From: DATFMP01 sp035266845
GTDB taxonomy: Bacteria > SAR324 > JACQKK01
Direction of reading: 5' to 3'
NCBI GenBank assembly: GCA_035266845.1
Contig: DATFMP010000077.1
Location: forward strand, 6,951-70,950
Length of the DNA: 64,000 bases
Shown here: in pieces, positions 1 to 8,650 of the stretch
Numbering within the stretch: position 1 is the first letter of the stretch
Layout: every line of letters begins with the position of its first letter
The notes under the pieces: model-generated
What the model saw: the letters and a program-made list of their open reading frames with translations, nothing else
What the model was told of the DNA's origin: nothing
Databases searched by the model: none
Program-made: the position numbers and the translations under genes

Positions 1-1559
1 ATGGCCTCGCCGGCGGCGCGCAGGTCATCGGACGTGAACGTCTCACCCGTGAGCGCCGTCAGCATCTGCGCACCGTCGCCATACACGTCCGTCAGGGCCC
101 GGCGCACGAACTTGCAGAGGATCAGCGAATCCAACACGGCGGCCTGGTTCTCCAGCTCGATCATCGCCGCCACACGCTTCGCGTCCAGACCGAAGCGGTT
201 TACCGAGCCGGAGAGATCCAGATCGTAGGCGCCGCTCTTGTTGTGGTCGGCCCCGCGCGCACCCACGGCCAGCCCCAGCCCCAGAGTCTGCAAGCCGCCG
301 GGATGATAGCCGGGCAACTCAAGGCCCTTCACGTGCGCCGCGAAGCCCTCGCTGCCCTGCCCGATGCGGCGTGCCAGCGCCCGCGAGCCCAGCGCCAGCA
401 GGGCGCCCTCGTCTTCGCGGCGAGCGATCTTCGGCAGTACGGTCAGCAGCCCCTCACCATCGCCGAAGCGCACGCCGGGCAGCTCCAGCAGCCCGCGCTC
501 CACACACTCGGCGGCGAAGGCATACGTACCGCCCGTAGAGATGGTGTCCATGCCAAGCTCATCGCACATCTGCGAGGCCCGCAGTACCGTGTCGCGATTC
601 CAGATGCCCAGCAGCGAGCCCAGGGCGAAGACGTTCTCGTACTCCAGGCGCGTCGTGCCGCCGTCGGGCCCCACATAGCGCTTCTCGCAGCCGATCATGC
701 AGTCGCGGCAGGTGGCGCGCTCCACGCGCTCCCCCTCGAAGAGCCCCTCGGCGGAAAGCGATTCCGCACGCGCATCCTGGCCGCGGCTGAAGTTCTGCGT
801 GGGCAGGATGCCGATGCGATTAAAGACGAGCAGGTTGCCCAGTGTGCCGGTGGTGCGATACTTCTCCGTGCCCGGCCCCAGGCTGCGCTGCTTCAGGTCG
901 CGGCGCAGGGCGTCCAGGCTGGACGCATCGGCCGGGCTGCAGCGCTCCGCACCCCGCACGGCCACGGCCTTGAGTCGCTTGGAGCCGAGCACAGCCCCGG
1001 TCCCGCCTCGGCCCGCGTGGCGTCCATCGTGGGTCAGCGTGGCAAAAGGCACCGCGTGCTCGCCCGCGACGCCGATCGCCACCACGTCCCAGTCCTCGCC
1101 CCAACGCGCCTGGATGACCGCGGCCGCTTGGCTGGCGTCCAGGCCGCACAGATCCGGCGTTTCGCGCACCGTGACGGAGCCCGGTTCCACGAAGAGCGTG
1201 CTCCAGCGTTCGCAGGTGCCCGTAATTACCAGCGCATCGGCCCCGCTGCCCTTGCCCGAGACGGCGAACCCGGAGGAGAGCATGGCGTCGTTGAGCCGTT
1301 CCGTGAGGGGGGACTTGCTGACGACAGCAGCCTTGGCGGAGGTGTTCAGCGCGGTGCCCACCAACGGCGCAAAGGCGAACACCAGCGGCGCCCCGGGCGA
1401 CAGCGGGTCGTAACCTTCGCCGGATTCCCGCAGCAGCAGCCAAGTGCCCAGGCCAATGCCGCCCAGGTAGCGCCGGTGCACCGCATCGGGTAGCGGCACG
1501 CGCTCCGCGCGACCCGAGCCCGCGTCAATGCGCAGGTAGTGGCCGTGGACGCCACGCAT
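1..1559 (-). CDS. Aldehyde ferredoxin oxidoreductase (partial, C-terminus beyond window edge)
   Basis: Member of the AOR family: tungsten- or molybdenum-bispyranopterin enzymes that oxidise aldehydes to carboxylic acids (or the reverse) with ferredoxin-type electron transfer. Translating the minus strand from the ATG at 1559 gives 519 residues with no stop before the window edge; a complete AOR is about 600-630. The N-terminal region starts with MRGVHGHYLRIDAGSG and continues with the glycine-rich YLGGIGLGTWLL segment. The cluster cysteines are all present: C284, C287 and C291 (CRDCMIGC) and a late cysteine at 482 (LILCKF). Their spacing matches the 4Fe-4S ligands of Pyrococcus AOR. The ATG lies 2 bases after the stop of the MoaD-like gene, so the two are co-translated. 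The substrate cannot be told from sequence. Family call is secure; the metal (W or Mo) is inference. Confidence 0.93.
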   Translation of the reverse strand, partial: MRGVHGHYLRIDAGSGRAERVPLPDAVHRRYLGGIGLGTWLLLRESGEGYDPLSPGAPLVFAFAPLVGTALNTSAKAAVVSKSPLTERLNDAMLSSGFAVSGKGSGADALVITGTCERWSTLFVEPGSVTVRETPDLCGLDASQAAAVIQARWGEDWDVVAIGVAGEHAVPFATLTHDGRHAGRGGTGAVLGSKRLKAVAVRGAERCSPADASSLDALRRDLKQRSLGPGTEKYRTTGTLGNLLVFNRIGILPTQNFSRGQDARAESLSAEGLFEGERVERATCRDCMIGCEKRYVGPDGGTTRLEYENVFALGSLLGIWNRDTVLRASQMCDELGMDTISTGGTYAFAAECVERGLLELPGVRFGDGEGLLTVLPKIARREDEGALLALGSRALARRIGQGSEGFAAHVKGLELPGYHPGGLQTLGLGLAVGARGADHNKSGAYDLDLSGSVNRFGLDAKRVAAMIELENQAAVLDSLILCKFVRRALTDVYGDGAQMLTALTGETFTSDDLRAAGEA

Positions 1560-1561
1560 GG

Positions 1562-1993
1562 CTAGCCCCCCACGGAGGCGCTGAAGACGATGAGGCGGTC
1601 GCCCGTTTGCAAGGCGTGATCCGGATCCGCGGTCACGGCACGGCCATTGAGGGAGAACCGGTAATGCCCCTCCAACTCGTGGGGCGGGGGCAGCAGACGC
1701 TGTACCTTGGGACAAGCGGTGCGCAGCACCTGCAGGGCCTCGCCGATGGTGGCCGCGTGCAGAGGCAGCGAGCGGCAACCTGCCTTCAGGCGCAGGCCGC
1801 CGTACAGTTCCAGGATCACCGCAGGCCGAGCCCCATCGCAGAGCCCCAGGCGCACCAGAGCCGCGCGGCATTGTTCCGGCGTTTCCAATGGGGTTTCCGC
1901 CCCCAGGCGCGCCCGCAGCTCCGCCGACAGGCCCTCAAGGCCGGGCTGGGGCCGTGGCTCATCGCTGCGGGACTGCGGATGACTCATGGTCAT
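1562..1993 (-). CDS. MoaD/ThiS-like ubiquitin-fold protein paired with AOR
   Basis: A 143-residue protein whose C-terminal ~85 residues look like a MoaD/ThiS beta-grasp domain. It ends in SVGG, the exposed Gly-Gly that is adenylated and thiocarboxylated to donate sulfur for molybdopterin. The N-terminal ~55 residues are an extension absent from ordinary MoaD (about 80 residues). The start chosen is the ATG at 1993 (MTMSHPQ); a second ATG is two codons later. It sits directly upstream of the AOR gene with a 2-base gap. MoaD-like genes beside aor are a known arrangement, thought to supply a dedicated cofactor sulfur carrier. Its exact partner, and whether it serves only this enzyme, are inferred. 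Confidence 0.8.
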   Translation of the reverse strand: MTMSHPQSRSDEPRPQPGLEGLSAELRARLGAETPLETPEQCRAALVRLGLCDGARPAVILELYGGLRLKAGCRSLPLHAATIGEALQVLRTACPKVQRLLPPPHELEGHYRFSLNGRAVTADPDHALQTGDRLIVFSASVGG

Positions 1994-2106
1994 GGGATAG
2001 CGCCCCCCGATGCGCTGCTGGTCATACGTGCTGCGCCCCAGGTTAGTACGGGTCGCGCCAGGGGGCAATGCCGCGCGTATTGAGCGTTGGGCGTTTGGCA
2101 AGTAAC

Positions 2107-3480
2107 CTAACCGGCCGGCGGCTCGGGGAAGAGCGGCGCTTGGCCCGCGCGCCGGGAGGCGAGCCGCCACCCCAGCACCGCCGTCTCCGCGGCGAATGCG
2201 GCGGCCCAGGCCACAATCCCCACAACGGCTCCGTTGACGTGCGCCAGGAACAACGTGGAGCTACCGATCAGCACCACCATGGCCAGCCGCGACAGCGCGG
2301 AGACGGCCACGGTGCGGGTGCGGCGCGCACTGGCCAGCAGGCCGCGGAACAGAGCGGCATAGCCCCAGAACACCGCCACCACGAAGCTGATCATCATGGC
2401 CGGTTCGGCGTAGTGGAGCAGATCGCCACGCAGACCCATCACGTCTGCCAGCACCACGTGGCGCAGGGGCGTTAGGAACACCGCCGCAATGCCGCCCGTG
2501 AAGCCCACCACCAGCCAGGTGGTGAATCGAAGCAGCACGCGCACATCGCTGGTGGTGCGGGCCAGGGTCTGCGCCGTCTGCACCAGATTGCGCAGGGGGC
2601 TCAGCAGCACGTTGGCCAAGCCCTGCACCACGCCGAAGGACGCCAAGGCTAACTCCGCGCGCGCAAGACGGCCCAGAAAGATGTTGATGGTCATGACCAC
2701 CCCCATCTCCGTGGACTGGCTCACCATCAGCGGCCAGGCGAAGCGCCACATCTCCCCGTAGCGCACGCGCTCGCCCGCATCCACCGGAAGCCTTCGGAGA
2801 AATCCCCATGCCGCCCACCACGCGAAGCCCGTCTCCACCACCATGCAGCTCACCAGCGCCGCGGCTCCTGCGGCCGCCCCCTGAAGCACCCGGGGCAGCA
2901 GCACCAGCGAGACCCCCAGCGAGAGCAGCCGCAGCAGCGTGCTGAACGTGATCCAGATCGTGCGCCGGTTGATCATGATGAGGGCAAAGGCCAGCGCCCG
3001 AAACATCAGCACCGGCGCGCTGAGCGAGAAATAGAACGTGGCCAGTTGCGCCTGCGCGACCACCGCCGGGCTCCCGCCGAAGATGCCCCCATAGATCCAC
3101 GCGCCCAGCGGCGTCCAGGCCACTGCCTGTGTGAGGAGCACGGGCGGCCCCACGATCAGGCAGAAGAAGCCCAGCAGGTGCCGAACGGAGCGCTGATCCC
3201 GCAGATAGGAGATGGACAGCAGCGTGTTCACTTCCGTGGAACTTGTCAGCGTGTAGTAGAACGCAAACGAGATCGAAAACGCCGCCAGCGTCAGTTCCGG
3301 ATCCGTCAGCCGCGCCAGAAAGGCGTGGATGATGGACTTGGAGATCATGTTCAGCCCCGTCATGAAGATGAGCGGGAAGAAGAACGTGGCCGCGTCAACC
3401 AGCGCGATGGCGCGCAGCGTGCGGGCGTGCTCCGCGGCCTGCGGCGAGGATGACGGGTCGGGTGGCACCATGGACGGCAT
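2107..3480 (-). CDS. Polytopic membrane protein, MATE/MOP-flippase-like
   Basis: About 457 residues with roughly twelve hydrophobic segments, starting with a helix in IALVDAATFFFPLIFMTGL. Duplicated halves and the polar residues within the first helix recall the MATE/MOP flippase superfamily, possibly the ANK-like branch. No clear substrate-specific motif is visible. The reading frame is open upstream to 3528, and several in-frame ATG codons exist (3480, 3471); none has a clear ribosome-binding site, so the start is uncertain. The gene lies on the same strand as the upstream amidohydrolase (162-base gap) and the downstream moaD-like gene (113-base gap). It may be in the same transcription unit and export or import a metabolite of that pathway, but that is inference. 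Confidence 0.65.
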   Translation of the reverse strand: MPSMVPPDPSSSPQAAEHARTLRAIALVDAATFFFPLIFMTGLNMISKSIIHAFLARLTDPELTLAAFSISFAFYYTLTSSTEVNTLLSISYLRDQRSVRHLLGFFCLIVGPPVLLTQAVAWTPLGAWIYGGIFGGSPAVVAQAQLATFYFSLSAPVLMFRALAFALIMINRRTIWITFSTLLRLLSLGVSLVLLPRVLQGAAAGAAALVSCMVVETGFAWWAAWGFLRRLPVDAGERVRYGEMWRFAWPLMVSQSTEMGVVMTINIFLGRLARAELALASFGVVQGLANVLLSPLRNLVQTAQTLARTTSDVRVLLRFTTWLVVGFTGGIAAVFLTPLRHVVLADVMGLRGDLLHYAEPAMMISFVVAVFWGYAALFRGLLASARRTRTVAVSALSRLAMVVLIGSSTLFLAHVNGAVVGIVAWAAAFAAETAVLGWRLASRRAGQAPLFPEPPAG

Positions 3481-3642
3481 GGAGGGCGGCGCGGGTGACG
3501 GGTGGCGACCCCACCGCGCGGAAGGCACAATGGGGACTTCCCTCGTATCGCGAGCGGCAGGGCCTTGGCAATTGCGGCCGTCGGCCCGGCTGGGACCTGG
3601 TGTTGGCTGGCAGTGACCCGCTCCGGCCGAATCGGGCGGGGG

Positions 3643-4548
3643 CTATTCCGCGAGGCGGTAGATTCGCACGGCGTTGTCGTGAAACAGCGCACGTTGTTCG
3701 GCCTCGGGTCGCTTGGCCACGATCGCGCCAAACCCGGTGAAGATCGTATCGAAGCTGGCCACCAGACTGTCCACCGGGAAGTTGCTGGCGAACATGCAGC
3801 GGGCAACCCCGAAGATTGCGATGGCATCGCGCACGATGGGGCCATTGGCCTCCACCGTCCAGGGCTGCCCGGGCTGCCCCAGGCCGGAGATCTTCAGCGC
3901 CACGTTGGGCTGCGCGGCCAGGGTCTCCAAGGCGAGCCGCCACGCGGCCAGACCCTCTGCGCTGCGGTCCGCGGGCAGCCCGGTGTGGTTGAGGATCATC
4001 TGCGTGCCCGGGAAGTCGCGCGCCAGTTCTGCCGCAGCCTTCAGGTGCCACCAGGGCGTCTGCAGGTCGAAGCTCAGGCCGTGGCGCTCCAGCAGGGCAT
4101 AGCCCGCACGCCAGCGCGGATCGTCCATGGAGCCCGGAGCCCCGCGCCGGGCGTCCCCGGTCGTGCGCGCGGCGACGGGTTTGTGGCGCACGCCCCGCAC
4201 GATGCGAAACCCGGCCTGCCCCGCCAGCACCTCCGCGACGTCGTCGCGGTCCAGCCACGCCTGCGCCACGACGGCGCTCGGCAGTCCCTCCGCCTCGGCC
4301 AGCGCGGTGACCCAGCGCGTCTCGCCCAGCGGATCGCGTGAATCCCACTCGGCCTCCACGTAGACCGAGCACACGATCCGGTGGCCCGCGCTGTCGCGGC
4401 GATAGTCCGCCGGCAGGTAGGGCCGGCGCAGCGCGCGGTAGTCCCCGTAGCGGAAGGCGATGGGTGGTTCGTCGCAGAGCCAGGGATGGTAGTTGCGGCG
4501 CGGATCCCAGAAGTGCTGGTGCGCGTCGCAGATGGGCAGGTCAACCAT
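3643..4548 (-). CDS. TIM-barrel amidohydrolase (COG3618, lactonase-like)
   Basis: A 301-residue metal-dependent hydrolase of the amidohydrolase-2 family. It starts with MVDLPICDAHQHFWDP, where the HxH metal motif occupies strand 1. Later come LNHTGLPAD (third metal-side histidine region), NVALKISGLG and ASNFPVDS, all typical of the COG3618 group that includes 2-pyrone-4,6-dicarboxylate lactonase and sugar lactonases. The ATG at 4548 is chosen because the HxH motif follows immediately. The longer open frame upstream (to 4848) encodes only low-complexity sequence overlapping the enoyl-CoA hydratase gene. It is 47 bases downstream of that gene on the same strand, suggesting a shared catabolic pathway. 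Substrate unknown. Confidence 0.85.
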   Translation of the reverse strand: MVDLPICDAHQHFWDPRRNYHPWLCDEPPIAFRYGDYRALRRPYLPADYRRDSAGHRIVCSVYVEAEWDSRDPLGETRWVTALAEAEGLPSAVVAQAWLDRDDVAEVLAGQAGFRIVRGVRHKPVAARTTGDARRGAPGSMDDPRWRAGYALLERHGLSFDLQTPWWHLKAAAELARDFPGTQMILNHTGLPADRSAEGLAAWRLALETLAAQPNVALKISGLGQPGQPWTVEANGPIVRDAIAIFGVARCMFASNFPVDSLVASFDTIFTGFGAIVAKRPEAEQRALFHDNAVRIYRLAE

Positions 4549-4595
4549 GGGGGGGACGCCGCGACGCGCGGGCGCCGCGACACCGGCACTGCCGG

Positions 4596-5390
4596 CTAGC
4601 GGCCCTTGAATTGCGGCTTGCGCTTCTCCATGAAGGCGCGCCGGCCCTCCACGTAGTCTTCGCTGGTGAAGCAGGCGGAGACCAGCGCCTCGGAGCGCTC
4701 CAGGTCCCGCTCTTCCGGGTCTTTGAGAAGCTCGTTGACCGTGGCCTTCACGGCGCGAATGGTGAGCGGCGCGTTGCCGGCGATGGTGCCCGCGTACTCG
4801 CGCACGTAGCCCTCCAACTGCTCTTCGGGCAGCACGCGATTGACCCATCCCATCGTCAGGGCCTCCTCTGCGGAGAACTGGCGCGCTGTGTAGAAGATCT
4901 CCTTGACGAAGGCGGGATTGACCACGCTCATCAGCTTGCGGATGCCGTGGGCCCGATAGCCCACGCCCAGTTTGGCGGCCGGCACGGCGAAGCGGGACTT
5001 CTCGGAGACGATGCGCAGGTCACAGCTCATCGCCAGGGAGACGCCCCCGCCCATGCAGTAGCCGTTGATCATGGCAATGGTGGGCTTGCTCGTCTCGTAG
5101 ATGGACTTGGACGCTTGCTCCGTGGTGCGATCCCAGAACGCGGTGTCCTCGGCCGAGGCGCGCTGCTTTTCGAACGTGGAGATGTCCGCGCCGGAGACGA
5201 AGGCCTTGTCGCCCGCGCCCCGCAACACGATTACGCGCACCTCGTCGTCCTGCTCGTACGCCTCCATCACCTCCGCGGTCGCCTGGTACATCTCCAGCGA
5301 CATGGCGTTGTGGCGGGCGGGGTTGTTGAAGATCAACCAGCCGATCGCGCCTTCCTTTTCGGCGATCAATTTTTCCGTCGACGTCTTCAT
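4596..5390 (-). CDS. Enoyl-CoA hydratase/isomerase family protein
   Basis: A 264-residue crotonase-fold protein. The oxyanion-hole motifs are clear: AFVSGADISTF near residue 65 and MINGYCMGGGVSLAMSCDLR near residue 110, followed by FAVPAAKLGVGY. The family hydrates or isomerises acyl-CoA thioesters; individual substrates vary widely. The ATG at 5390 gives a standard-length protein starting MKTSTEKLIAEKEGAIG; the open frame extends upstream to 5711 but with no coding character. The gene is divergent from the ABC importer beginning at 5726 and heads a possible minus-strand operon with the amidohydrolase. Family assignment is firm; specificity is open. Confidence 0.9.
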   Translation of the reverse strand: MKTSTEKLIAEKEGAIGWLIFNNPARHNAMSLEMYQATAEVMEAYEQDDEVRVIVLRGAGDKAFVSGADISTFEKQRASAEDTAFWDRTTEQASKSIYETSKPTIAMINGYCMGGGVSLAMSCDLRIVSEKSRFAVPAAKLGVGYRAHGIRKLMSVVNPAFVKEIFYTARQFSAEEALTMGWVNRVLPEEQLEGYVREYAGTIAGNAPLTIRAVKATVNELLKDPEERDLERSEALVSACFTSEDYVEGRRAFMEKRKPQFKGR

Positions 5391-5725
5391 GCGGCTCCTG
5401 GGGTGGTATGAAGCGGCCCACGAAGGGGCCTCGGCATATCGCCCACTATAGGCGCGCCGCGCTCCGCTTGGCAACGGCATGGCGACGCGCGCTTCGTCGC
5501 CACGGCGGCCACCGGCGAGCGCCTGGGGCAGCGTCGCAACCACGCAGGGCACGCCGGCAGTGCACGTGTGTGCCGCCCCATCAATACGGGCTTTGCGCCA
5601 CCGCCAGGGCTGTGATAAGCCGAGGGTCCGCGAGACAGGGGGGCGGCGGCGGCGTGGGGCCGCAGCCAAATAGATGCGCTCTCGCGATTCTGCGGTTCGA
5701 TGCTTCGACAACAGAGGGGAACATC
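5391..5725. other. Divergent intergenic region, no gene seen
   Basis: A 335-base gap between the divergent enoyl-CoA hydratase and ABC binding-protein genes. No reading frame here has coding character. It should hold promoters for both directions, but I see no convincing -35/-10 pair. A purine-rich GAGGGGA at 5714-5720 is the likely ribosome-binding site for the plus-strand gene. Confidence 0.6.
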
Positions 5726-6769
5726 ATGCGTGCCACGTTGCTGAAAGCAGTGGCCTGCTTGGCGCTGGCCATGCTTGTGTCCGCGCCGGTATGGGCCGAT
5801 ATGGCGCCCTGGGAAAAGCAACTCTACGAGGCGGCGAAGAAGGAGAAGGAATTCACCGTCTACACGGCCCACTACAACTCGGAAGAAGCCGCCGCCATCT
5901 GCGCCGGTTACGACAAGAAGTACCCCGGCGTCCACTGCAACTTCATTCGCACCACGGCCCAGGTGGCCTATCAACGCCTGGCGCAGGACATGAAGGCTGG
6001 CTTGGCGGTGGCCTCCGTGATCAGTTCTACGGACCTGAGCCACTACCCGAAGATGAAGCAAGCGGGTTGGCTGATGAAGTACCGGCCGCACAGCCTGACC
6101 AATATGATCGATGCCTTCAAGCCATACAACGATCCCGACGACTACTACTTCGTGACGGCAGCCGGGCTGGTGCTGATCAACTACAACTCCGATCTGGTCT
6201 CCGAGGCGGACGCGCCCAAGAAGTGGACCGATCTGCTCGACCCGAAGTGGAAGAACAAGGTCGCGATCGGCCACCCGGGCTTCTCGGGCTACGTGGGCAC
6301 GTGGGTCGTGCTGATGCGCAAGATGTACGGCTGGGACTACTTCACGAAGCTGGAGAAGAACAAGCCGCAGATTGGCCGTTCCATCAACGACACGGTGACC
6401 ATGCTCAACGCCAAGGAGCGCTGGGTCGGCGCCGGGCCCTCCGCCACCACCCTGCGCAGCAAGGACAAGGGCAATCCGTTGGGCGTGATCTATCCCGAGG
6501 ATGGCACGCTGTTGATGATCTCGCCGTCGGGCGTGCTCAAGAATGCGCCCGCCCCGAACGCCGGCAAGCTCTACATCGAGTTCCTGATGAACAAGGAAGC
6601 CGCGGAAATCGAGGTCAAGCAGCGCGGTGAATCCATCGTGAAGGGGGTCAAGCCACTGCCCGGGGCTCGCTCGCTCGAGCACGTGAAGACCGTGCGCCCC
6701 TCCCTGGAGGAAATCCAGAAGGGCATCCCTGAAGTGAAAGAGCTGTTCCGCGATACGTTCGGTATCTGA
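5726..6769 (+). CDS. ABC transporter substrate-binding protein (Fe3+/AfuA-like, COG1840)
   Basis: A 347-residue periplasmic binding protein. The N-terminus MRATLLKAVACLALAMLVSA is a signal peptide with a likely cleavage after VWA (residue 25). The mature part starts with the PWEKQLYEAAKKEKEFTVYT type segment found in iron(III)/small-anion binding proteins. It includes paired tyrosines (DDYYFVTA) and the DLLDPKWKNKVAIG signature of this group. The start ATG at 5726 follows GAGGGGA at good spacing. It is the first gene of an SBP-permease-ATPase importer. COG1840 members bind Fe3+, thiamine, phosphonates or organic anions, so the ligand is not determined. Confidence 0.9.
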   Translation: MRATLLKAVACLALAMLVSAPVWADMAPWEKQLYEAAKKEKEFTVYTAHYNSEEAAAICAGYDKKYPGVHCNFIRTTAQVAYQRLAQDMKAGLAVASVISSTDLSHYPKMKQAGWLMKYRPHSLTNMIDAFKPYNDPDDYYFVTAAGLVLINYNSDLVSEADAPKKWTDLLDPKWKNKVAIGHPGFSGYVGTWVVLMRKMYGWDYFTKLEKNKPQIGRSINDTVTMLNAKERWVGAGPSATTLRSKDKGNPLGVIYPEDGTLLMISPSGVLKNAPAPNAGKLYIEFLMNKEAAEIEVKQRGESIVKGVKPLPGARSLEHVKTVRPSLEEIQKGIPEVKELFRDTFGI

Positions 6770-6788
6770 TCCACGCTGCGGTTCTGGA

Positions 6789-6820
6789 CCCGGCCCGTGC
6801 GCGCTTGCGTTCGGGCCGGG
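6789..6820. repeat. GC-rich hairpin between binding-protein and permease genes
   Basis: A perfect 9-base inverted repeat, 6789-6797 with 6812-6820, and a 14-base loop, 20 bases after the binding-protein stop. There is no following T-run. In this position it could act as an attenuator or as an RNA-stabilising 3' structure that raises binding protein over permease; that role is inference. Confidence 0.5.
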
Positions 6821-6907
6821 CCACGCCCTTATGGGGTGCGGCACCGCGCGCCTGCCGGCGCACATCCGGGCCGTGCCTGAACGAGGAACCTGCACGCAGG
6901 GGATCAG

Positions 6908-8650
6908 ATGACCGACGCCACATCGGGCAAGGCCGCCGCGGGTGGAAACTCGGCCTTCGGGCAGTGGTGGCGGAACCTGGACAAGTCCGTCATCGTGTGG
7001 GTGCTGATCATCGGGGTGCTGTTGTTCCTGGTGGTCAATCCACTGGCCCGACTGTTCCTGGTGAGCTTCCAGCACCAGGACAGCGGGACGTTTACCCTCG
7101 CGAACTACATCTACGCCTATAGCCGCTGGCGCTACCTGCAGGCGCTGGGCAATTCCCTCACGCTGGGAATCTCAACGGCCGTGCTTTGCACGGCGTTCGG
7201 GGTGCCCATGGCCTGGGCGGTTTCCCGCACGGACATGCCCGCCAAGGGGCTGGTGTGGGTGTCCATCCTGGGCACCTTCATCGTGCCGTCGTACCTGGGC
7301 GCGGTGGCGTGGATCCTGTTGGCCGGCCCCAACGCGGGCTGGCTCAACCGCATCTTCATGGCCCTAACGGGCGTGGAGCGCGGGCCCTTCAACGTCTACA
7401 GCATGCCGGGGCTGGTGGTAGTGATCGCCTGCTACTCCTTCCCGTACATGTTCGTGTTCACCAAGTCGGCGCTGGACCTGGTCTCCTCCGAGATGGAGGA
7501 CGCGGCAAACATCCTGGGGGCAGGCATCTGGCGCACCACCTTCCGCGTCACGCTGCCGCTGGCCACGCCCGCGATCCTGGGCGCGTTCATCATCAGCTTC
7601 CTGGAAGCCATCGCCCTGTTTGGAACGCCGGCGTTGCTGGCACTGCCGGCGCGCTTCCAGGTCGTGACGACGCAGCTCTGGCAGTTCTTCGAATTCCCAC
7701 CCAAGGTCGGCGTCGCCGCGGCCTATGCCATGCCGCTGCTGCTGATCACGATGGGCCTGTTCTGGCTGCAACGGCGCCTGCTGGCCCGCAAGGGCTACGT
7801 GGCCCTGACGGGCAAGGGCGGTGAGCGCCGACCCGTGCCGCTGGGCCGCTGGCGCTGGCCGATGCTGGGCTATTGCCTGTTCGTGTGCTCGCTGTCGGTG
7901 TACATGCCCGCCGTCGTGCTGCTGCAGGCGGCTTTTGCCAAGGCCTGGGGGCGCGGGTTCTCGCTGGATAATCTCACGTTGGCCAACCTGAAGTGGGTGC
8001 TCGTGGACCAGACCCAGACCCAGGAGGCCATCTACAACACGTTCCTGTTCGCCGGTTCCGCCGCGCTGATCGCGCTCTCGCTGGCCCTGTGCATCGCCTA
8101 CATCGTGAACCGACAGCTCGTGCGCTTCGGCAATGTGCTGGCGTTCCTCGCCATGGCGCCCTTCGTCATTCCGGGCATCGTGCTGGCGCTGGGGTTCTAC
8201 GCCGCCTACACCAACCCGCCGCTGATGCTCTACGGCACGGCGTGGATCCTGATCCTGGCGTTCGCAACGCGCTTTCTGCCCATCGCCTATGCCAACAGTC
8301 ACGCCGCCATCCGTTCGGTGAATCCGGAACTGGAGGATGCCGTGCGCATCCTAGGCGGCAGTCGCCTTACGGCCATTCGCCGCGTGGTCGCGCCGCTGCT
8401 AAAGCGGGGTCTGGCCGGAGGCTTCATCCTGGTGTTCATCCCGGCCACACGCGAGCTGAGCTCGGCCATCTTCCTGTATTCCATCAAAACGCAGGTGCTC
8501 TCCGTGCTGCTGTTCGACAAGAGCGACGAGGGTAACTTCGAGATCCTCGCGGCAATCGGGCTGGTGCTGGTGGTCATCACGGTCATCACCGTGCTGATCG
8601 GCTTCCGCCTGCTGGGCCGCGACTTCATGCTGCGGAGGACAACGGCATGA
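6908..8650 (+). CDS. ABC transporter permease, fused two-domain (FbpB-type)
   Basis: A 580-residue inner-membrane protein with about twelve hydrophobic segments and two BPD_transp_1 domains, roughly residues 70-280 and 350-570. Each has the cytoplasmic coupling (EAA) loop: DAANILGAGIWRTTFRVTLP in the first half and EDAVRILGGSRLTAIRRVV in the second. Double-domain permeases of this size are typical of Fe3+/spermidine-like importers that pair with a single ATPase homodimer. The ATG at 6908 follows a GGGGAT purine stretch. Its stop overlaps the next ATG as ATGA, so it is translationally coupled to the ATPase gene. Confidence 0.92.
   Translation: MTDATSGKAAAGGNSAFGQWWRNLDKSVIVWVLIIGVLLFLVVNPLARLFLVSFQHQDSGTFTLANYIYAYSRWRYLQALGNSLTLGISTAVLCTAFGVPMAWAVSRTDMPAKGLVWVSILGTFIVPSYLGAVAWILLAGPNAGWLNRIFMALTGVERGPFNVYSMPGLVVVIACYSFPYMFVFTKSALDLVSSEMEDAANILGAGIWRTTFRVTLPLATPAILGAFIISFLEAIALFGTPALLALPARFQVVTTQLWQFFEFPPKVGVAAAYAMPLLLITMGLFWLQRRLLARKGYVALTGKGGERRPVPLGRWRWPMLGYCLFVCSLSVYMPAVVLLQAAFAKAWGRGFSLDNLTLANLKWVLVDQTQTQEAIYNTFLFAGSAALIALSLALCIAYIVNRQLVRFGNVLAFLAMAPFVIPGIVLALGFYAAYTNPPLMLYGTAWILILAFATRFLPIAYANSHAAIRSVNPELEDAVRILGGSRLTAIRRVVAPLLKRGLAGGFILVFIPATRELSSAIFLYSIKTQVLSVLLFDKSDEGNFEILAAIGLVLVVITVITVLIGFRLLGRDFMLRRTTA

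Noticed and set aside
243..1493. A 416-codon plus-strand open frame opposite the aldehyde oxidoreductase
   Set aside because: The minus strand encodes AOR with all four cluster cysteines; the plus frame is low-complexity.
3450..3740. Short plus-strand frames between the MATE-like gene and the amidohydrolase
   Set aside because: No ribosome-binding site, no motif, and they overlap both genes in antisense.
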